Below the pieces are notes generated by a model. The model saw nothing but the letters and a program-made list of their open reading frames with translations, made no database searches and was not told the DNA's origin. Positions 59,458 through 64,000 of a DNA stretch of 64,000 nucleotides are shown here, one piece after another. The DNA lies in NCBI GenBank assembly GCA_038212095.1, contig JBBQUW010000010.1, positions 1 to 64,000 on the forward strand, read 5' to 3'. The first letter of the stretch is position 1, and each line of letters opens with the position of its first letter. The DNA is from JAICYJ01 sp038212095 (lineage in GTDB: Bacteria; Actinomycetota; Thermoleophilia; Gaiellales; JAICJC01). The position numbers were made by a program, and so were the translations under genes.

Positions 59458-61023
59458 CTACGCGGCCAACCGCCGCGCCGCCTCGTCACTGGCGAAGATG
59501 GCACCGTCCAGATAGCACACCGCGCCCTGCTCGTCGCGGATCCCCCGCCCCTGCTCTCGCACCCAGCGCGTGCCGCCACCGGCCACGACGATCCGGTACT
59601 CGATGATGAACGGCCGGTCGGCCTCGACCGCCTCGGCCACGGTGCGCTCCACCATCGCCCGATCGTCGGGGTGGATCACGCTGGCGAAGCTGCGCACGCT
59701 GCTGTCGATGAACTCGGCGGCGGGGTACCCGGTGATGCCCTCGATCTGCTCGCTGATGAACTCCATCCGCCACTCGCTTGCGGCCGAGCAGCGGTAGATC
59801 GCGCCGGGCACGTTTTCGATCAGCGCCCGCAGCCGGTCTACGTCCCACTTGTCGTGGCGGCCGATGCCAAGGTGTTCGCGGCCGACCGCCATCACCCCGC
59901 TGACCTCGCCCTGCCCGTCGCGCAGCGGTACCACCTCGACGGTATAGGTGTGCTCCCCCGCCTCATGCACGAACTCGTGCGCCTGGCCCTCAAGGCCGGC
60001 TTGGTAGTGGCGGCGCAGCTCGTCCAGCTGCTCGGGCGCGACCACCTCGGCCAGCGTTCGGCCGATCATCTCCTGCGGATCGCGACCACCGCGGGCAAGC
60101 GCCGCACCCGAAGCCATCTCCAGGCGCAGCTCGCGGTCGAACACCAGGATCAGCGTCTCGGGCAGGCTGTCCAACAGCACACGGTTGCGCTCGGCAGCCT
60201 CGCGGTGCAGCCGTCCCACGATCTGCACCTCGACCTGCGACGCGGCGGCCGCGGCCAGGCTGGTCAGCATCCGCACGTCGCTCTGTGACCAGCGCCGCGG
60301 AGTCGTGTCGGCGACGCACAGGGTGCCAAAGGGCGCTCCGTCGCCGGAGATCAGCGGCAGCCCGACGTACGCCCGCAGACCAAACTCGGTCACGGCCGGG
60401 TTGTCACGCACCAGCGGATCCTGGGCAGCGTCGAAGATCACGAGCGGCGCTGCGGCGGCCACGACGTGGCGGCAGATCGAGCGCCCCAGCGGCAGCTCGC
60501 GCCGCATCAGCGCGTCCGGCACGCCCACGCCGCTGGTGATCACCTCGGCGTGATCGTTGACCATCGAGACGAAGCTGATCGGCGCGTGTAGCAGCCATCC
60601 GGCCAGCGCGGTGAGGCGGTCGAGCCCCTCGTCGGTCTCGACCTCCCCCGGGCAACTGGAAGGCGGCAGAGCGTCAGCCGGCGCTGCGTCAGTATCGGCG
60701 GCGGCGGGCGACGGATCGCCGCCCTGCTTCCACTGCACCAGCCCCGAGAGCAGCGAGCCGACCACTCGCTGCGCCAGCGCCGGGTGCGGGAACGGCTTGT
60801 TCGCGTCGACCGAGTAGCGGTTGCGCCGCCCGATCCGCGTCCGCTGCACGTACCCCGCGGCGACCAGGTCGTTGACGATCGACTGCACCGCCCGCTCGGT
60901 GATGCCCAGCCGCTGTGCGACCTCGCGCAGACGCACGTCCGGATCCTCGGCGATCGCGATCAGCGCCTGGCCGTGGTTGGTGAGCAGCACGAACGGCGCG
61001 GCGTGGGTAGATGCCTGACTCAT
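59458..61023 (-). CDS. Winged-helix, GAF and two PAS domains: sensor regulator
   Basis: 521 residues from ATG 61023 with AAAGGTGATC upstream. Winged helix at ~15-75 of the MarR/ArsR-like kind (LREVAQRLGITERAVQSIVN, AAGYVQRTRIGRRNRYSVD). GAF domain at ~110-265 (ALAGWLLHAPISFVSMVNDH, GLPLISGDGAPFGTLCVAD). PAS 1 at ~275-385 (LDSLPETLILVFDRELRLEM). PAS 2 with PAC at ~400-515 (SFASVIHPDDRAMVERTVAE, GGGTRWVREQGRGIRDEQGA). No kinase, GGDEF or phosphatase output, so DNA binding is the only visible output. It is divergent from the TasA/SipW-like genes, its likely targets. Confidence 0.88.
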   Translation of the reverse strand: MSQASTHAAPFVLLTNHGQALIAIAEDPDVRLREVAQRLGITERAVQSIVNDLVAAGYVQRTRIGRRNRYSVDANKPFPHPALAQRVVGSLLSGLVQWKQGGDPSPAAADTDAAPADALPPSSCPGEVETDEGLDRLTALAGWLLHAPISFVSMVNDHAEVITSGVGVPDALMRRELPLGRSICRHVVAAAAPLVIFDAAQDPLVRDNPAVTEFGLRAYVGLPLISGDGAPFGTLCVADTTPRRWSQSDVRMLTSLAAAAASQVEVQIVGRLHREAAERNRVLLDSLPETLILVFDRELRLEMASGAALARGGRDPQEMIGRTLAEVVAPEQLDELRRHYQAGLEGQAHEFVHEAGEHTYTVEVVPLRDGQGEVSGVMAVGREHLGIGRHDKWDVDRLRALIENVPGAIYRCSAASEWRMEFISEQIEGITGYPAAEFIDSSVRSFASVIHPDDRAMVERTVAEAVEADRPFIIEYRIVVAGGGTRWVREQGRGIRDEQGAVCYLDGAIFASDEAARRLAA

Positions 61024-61148
61024 GAAATGAAGATCACCTTTTTGGGGATGGTCGATCGGGAGCGTCCCGCACAGTATGTGTTGGACACCTGAACCCTTCT
61101 TCGGCATTTCAGGATCATCTTTCACTCCCCCTTTTGAAAGGAACGTCT

Positions 61149-61775
61149 TTGTTCGCTCCCCCCTCGCTCTCTGGCGCGTCTCGGAAGCTGCTGCTTTCGC
61201 TGGCCGCCGTTGGCTCCGCGGCCGCAATTGCCGGCCTCGGCACCTACGCAACGTTCACCAGCTCCACGTCCGTCAGCCAGTCGGTCGCATCCGGCACGGT
61301 CACGATCGCGCTCGGCTCGACCGGCGCGGCCACCAACCGGCTCAACATCGGCGCCTCCAACATCGCCGCCGGCGACACGATCCAGCGCAGCGTCGATCTG
61401 ATCAACCAGGGCACGATCAACCTGTCCGCGGTGACGCTTACCACCAGCGCAACCACCAGCTCGCTGCTGAATACTGACACCACCACCGGCCTGCAGATGG
61501 CGATCGACAGGTGCTCGGTGGCCTGGACCGAGAGCGGCACGGCGCCGGCCTATACCTACACCTGCTCCGGCACCACCTCAGTCGTGCTGGCGTCGACCCC
61601 GGTGGTCGGCAGCAACCTGGCGCTGTCCAACCTGGGCGCGCTGACGGCCGGCGTGACCGACCGACTGCGTGTCACGCTGACACTGCCCAGCGGCGCCGCC
61701 AACGGGCTCCAGAGCCAGTCCTCGGTGATCCAGTACGCGTTCACCGGCACGCAGCGCACGGCCACGAACCAGTAG
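61149..61775 (+). CDS. TasA/camelysin-like secreted protein
   Basis: 208 residues from a TTG at 61149 with AAAGGA seven bases upstream; a TTG at 61134 would lie before that site. Signal peptide SRKLLLSLAAVGSAAAIAGL followed by GTYATFTSSTSVSQ, the type cut by SipW in TasA and camelysin-family proteins. The rest is beta-rich, Thr/Ser-rich (SASGTVTIALGSTGAATNRL-like, SVDLINQGTINLSAVTLTTS), as in TasA fibre subunits. Only two Cys. First of the sipW set. Confidence 0.8.
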   Translation: MFAPPSLSGASRKLLLSLAAVGSAAAIAGLGTYATFTSSTSVSQSVASGTVTIALGSTGAATNRLNIGASNIAAGDTIQRSVDLINQGTINLSAVTLTTSATTSSLLNTDTTTGLQMAIDRCSVAWTESGTAPAYTYTCSGTTSVVLASTPVVGSNLALSNLGALTAGVTDRLRVTLTLPSGAANGLQSQSSVIQYAFTGTQRTATNQ

Positions 61776-61780
61776 TACCG

Positions 61781-62386
61781 GTGGCTGTGAGCGAACCGCT
61801 AAGGGGAAGGGAGGCGTCGCCGCTGGCGGCGCTTCCCCGCGGCGTTCCGGCACTGGCCGGGGCGCTGCGCACCTCCCTGAACTTCGCCGCCACGTTGCTG
61901 GCGGTGACCGCGGTGGCCGCCCTGGTGGCGGTCGAGGTGGGGCCACGGCTGGGCCTGTACCGCATCCAGACCGTGCTGTCGGGCAGCATGCAGCCGACCT
62001 TCGCGCCCGGCGACCTGATCGTGGTGACGCCTGAGAACACGTCCAGCGTCCGCACCGGACAGGTGATCAGCTACCAGATCCCGACGGGCGATCACCATGT
62101 CGAGAGCCACCGTGTGATCAAGATCGGCCACGACGGTGGCCGGCCGACGGTGATCACCAAGGACGACGCGAACCCTGCCGCCGATCCGTGGCGGGCCAGG
62201 CTGACGTCCGACACCGCTTGGCGTGAGCGGCTGGTGATCCCCAAGCTGGGATGGCTGATCATCTGGCTGCGCCAGCCCTTGCTGGGGCACCTGCTGGTGC
62301 TGGTCGTGCCGTTCCTGCTGGCGGTATGGTGGCTGGTGGGCATCTGGCGCCCAAGCTCGCCGCCGCAGCGGCAGACCGCGCGATGA
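61781..62386 (+). CDS. sipW: Signal peptidase I, SipW (ER) type
   Basis: 201 residues from a GTG, five bases after the TasA-like gene. N-terminal span (LNFAATLLAVTAVAALVAVE), catalytic Ser in VLSGSMQPTFAPGDLIVV, and the ER-type His in VESHRVIKIG where ordinary bacterial enzymes have Lys. The later VITKDDANPAADPW holds the Asp of this type. C-terminal span (LLGHLLVLVVPFLLAVWWLV). Likely trims the TasA-like protein and the protein encoded next. It overlaps the next gene by ATGA. Confidence 0.92.
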   Translation: MAVSEPLRGREASPLAALPRGVPALAGALRTSLNFAATLLAVTAVAALVAVEVGPRLGLYRIQTVLSGSMQPTFAPGDLIVVTPENTSSVRTGQVISYQIPTGDHHVESHRVIKIGHDGGRPTVITKDDANPAADPWRARLTSDTAWRERLVIPKLGWLIIWLRQPLLGHLLVLVVPFLLAVWWLVGIWRPSSPPQRQTAR

Positions 62387-63270
62387 AGGGGCGCCGGCCG
62401 ACGCTGGTGGGCGTGGCCCTGCTGACCGCGACCGCCGTCTCGGCCGTCGCAGCCAACTTCGCACAGGCCGCCTTCAGCTCGGCTGCCACGGCCAGCCAGA
62501 GCGTGTCCAGCCGCTCGCTGGGCGCCCCGTCCGCGCTGTCCGCCTCGGCCAGCGGGCACAACGTCGCCCTCTCCTGGTCGGCCGGCACCAACGGCAACGG
62601 CTACCAGCTGCTGACCGCTGCGAACGGCACCAACCCGGCCTGCGGCGCCGCCAGCTTCACCTCGCTCTCGACGACGGCCGCGCTCAGCGCCACCGATAGC
62701 GGCCGCTACCTGCCGCAGGGCAGCTACCAGTGCTACCAGGTGCGCACGACCTACAACACCTGGTGGAGCGTGAGCGGCAACCCGATCGCCGCCGTCCAGC
62801 TCGGCTTCGTCGCCGCCTCGGTCACGGTCACCAGCGGCGGCGTGGCCGGTGACCTCGACGCCGGCGACTCGATCGTCGTCACCTACAACCAGCCGGTCAA
62901 CACCACCACCGGCCCGGTCGCCGCCGACAACATCTGCACCGACTCGATCAGCAACACGATCGTGCTGGGCAGCAACGGCTCCGGCACCACCTGTAACGCG
63001 ACGCCCGCCTCGGTCGGCACGATCACCGGCATGACGGTGGCCAAGAAGGGCCGCTTCGCCGCAACCTGGTCGTGGAACGGCGCGCACACGGTGCTGACGA
63101 TCACGCTCGGCGCCAAGTCGGCCGGTTTCTCGGGCGCCGTCTCTGGCAGCGGCACCTTCAACCCCACCACCACCGCCGGCGGCATGCTCTCGGCCACCGG
63201 CGCGTTCCACAACTGCGACACAAACAGCGGCAGCGGCAACTGCCTGCCCGCCGTCAGCGCCGGCTTCTGA
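62383..63270 (+). CDS. Secreted protein, likely second SipW substrate
   Basis: 295 residues, starting in the ATGA overlap with sipW. Signal segment VGVALLTATAVSAVAANFAQ followed by AAFSSAATASQSVSS, closely like the ATFTSSTSVSQSVAS of the TasA-like protein. A fibronectin-III-like part follows at ~55-140 (LSASASGHNVALSWSAGTNG, YQCYQVRTTYNTWWSVSGNP), then a beta-rich domain with VTVTSGGVAGDLDAGDSIVV and several Cys. Probably an accessory or anchoring subunit of the extracellular fibre. Confidence 0.75.
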   Translation: MKGRRPTLVGVALLTATAVSAVAANFAQAAFSSAATASQSVSSRSLGAPSALSASASGHNVALSWSAGTNGNGYQLLTAANGTNPACGAASFTSLSTTAALSATDSGRYLPQGSYQCYQVRTTYNTWWSVSGNPIAAVQLGFVAASVTVTSGGVAGDLDAGDSIVVTYNQPVNTTTGPVAADNICTDSISNTIVLGSNGSGTTCNATPASVGTITGMTVAKKGRFAATWSWNGAHTVLTITLGAKSAGFSGAVSGSGTFNPTTTAGGMLSATGAFHNCDTNSGSGNCLPAVSAGF

Positions 63271-63382
63271 TCGCATCTCGGCGATCCCCCATCAGAGGGA
63301 CGCCGCAGACGCAACATGCCGCCACCATGTGACAGCGCGTATACCCGACGCGCCCCGCTCCCGATCTGACGAGACGATCTGC

Positions 63383-64000
63383 ATGCACCCCAAGGTTCGT
63401 CGATACGCCACCACACCCGAACGCGGCCAGACCGTCGTTTTGGTCGCGGTGTTCATGATGAGCCTGATGGGCATGGCCACGTTCGCGATCGACATGGGCT
63501 CCTGGTACCAGTCCAAGCGGGCGGTGCAGGCCGCCGCCGACGCGGCCGCGCTTGCAGGGGCCAGCCGTCTGCCCGTCTCGAGCAGCGCCGCGACCACCGC
63601 GGCCAGCGCTGAGTACCAGAAGAACGGCCTGGGCTCGGACTCGGTCAGCTACCAGGTGACCACCAACCAGCACTCCAGCGACTCGCTCACGGTGACGGCC
63701 ACCCGCGTCGTGCCGACCTGGTTCGCGAAGCTGTTCGGCTACAACTCGACCACCATCACGGCCACCTCACGCGCGACGGTGCAGTCGTTCCAGCAGGTTG
63801 TACCCAACCAGAACGTGATGCCGTGGGGCGTCCTGTAGGGCGCCTACACGCCCGGCCAATCATTCCCGATCTACACCAAGGACACCGCCAACGCCAACAA
63901 CGGCGCGCTGTCGCCGCCGTACGTCAGCGGCGCCAGCTGCCCGACGCCGAACGGCGCGAATGACTACAAGAACGAGATCAGCGGCGTCGACAACGTCTGC
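63383..64000 (+). pseudogene. TadE/TadG-like pilus-assembly protein with in-frame TAG; runs past window end
   Basis: From ATG 63383 the first 151 residues hold the TadE/G-type N-terminus: GQTVVLVAVFMMSLMGMATF, then AIDMGSWYQSKRAVQAAADA and AALAGAS. A TAG at 63836-63838, after MPWGVL, ends the frame, yet the same frame stays open and coding-like to the window end (GAYTPGQSFPIYTKDTANAN, GALSPPYVSGASCPTPNGAN). One base change from AAG or CAG to TAG would explain it. Could be a nonsense mutation, a sequence error or read-through. TadE/G proteins belong to Flp/Tad pilus assembly; no other tad genes are in the window. Confidence 0.75.

Overview
This window is about 70% GC, densely packed and almost wholly chromosomal in character. 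Gene families, codon use and the conserved order infC-rpmI-rplT-trmH-pheS-pheT point to a high-GC actinobacterium. A member of the class Thermoleophilia (Solirubrobacterales-like) is my best guess, inferred from gene content only. Two tRNA genes (Pro-GGG, Val-GAC) are present; I see no rRNA, CRISPR array, insertion sequence or phage module.

Layout: (1) 0-2.7 kb: a lipoprotein, tRNA-Pro, an ECF sigma factor with its membrane anti-sigma, and an XRE-type regulator. (2) 2.7-10.8 kb: proS-lpdA-hydrolase-lipoyl protein on the minus strand, divergent from pdhA-pdhB-pdhC. Together these encode a complete pyruvate (2-oxo acid) dehydrogenase complex. (3) 10.9-21.7 kb: two tandem M29 aminopeptidases, then the translation cluster pheT, pheS, trmH-type methyltransferase, rplT, rpmI and infC. 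It is interrupted by a methyltransferase and a phosphoesterase, and infC has a leader with an attenuator-like hairpin. (4) 22.7-36 kb: a catabolic block on the minus strand. It holds Kal and Kce (beta-amino-acid type CoA lyase and beta-keto acid cleavage enzyme), a P1/DmpA peptidase, a GFA protein, a frameshifted amidase, a complete Opp-type ABC importer, a creatininase-family hydrolase, a C45 acyltransferase-type hydrolase and a PASTA protein. A divergent GntR regulator stands at its head. (5) 36-41 kb: thrS, a PhoR/PhoP-like two-component pair, an ASCH protein and a NUDIX hydrolase. (6) 41-48 kb: two membrane or surface proteins and a branched-chain amino-acid importer whose two ATPases are fused. 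(7) 48-53.4 kb: class II deacetylase, GNAT, EgtD, a J-domain protein and a STAS fusion protein. (8) 53.4-59.1 kb: looser DNA with secreted beta-propeller, AOC-barrel and IPT/TIG proteins, separated by clear hairpin terminators. (9) 59.3-64 kb: tRNA-Val, an HTH-GAF-PAS-PAS sensor divergent from a SipW/TasA-like secretion set, then a TadE/G-like pilin-assembly gene with an in-frame TAG.

The most novel signals are these. First, a 110-bp element occurs twice, in the same orientation, each time between a -10 box and the start of a different gene (the PhoP-like regulator and the NUDIX gene). The copies show compensatory change in a GNRA-capped stem, so this looks like an undescribed structured 5' leader. 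Second, the 22.7-36 kb block reads as a pathway for importing and breaking down beta-amino-acyl peptides or amides. Third, there is a SipW/TasA-like matrix cluster with its own multi-domain sensor. In addition, about a dozen genes have a TANNNT-type -10 box 6-9 nt before the start codon, which predicts leaderless mRNAs.
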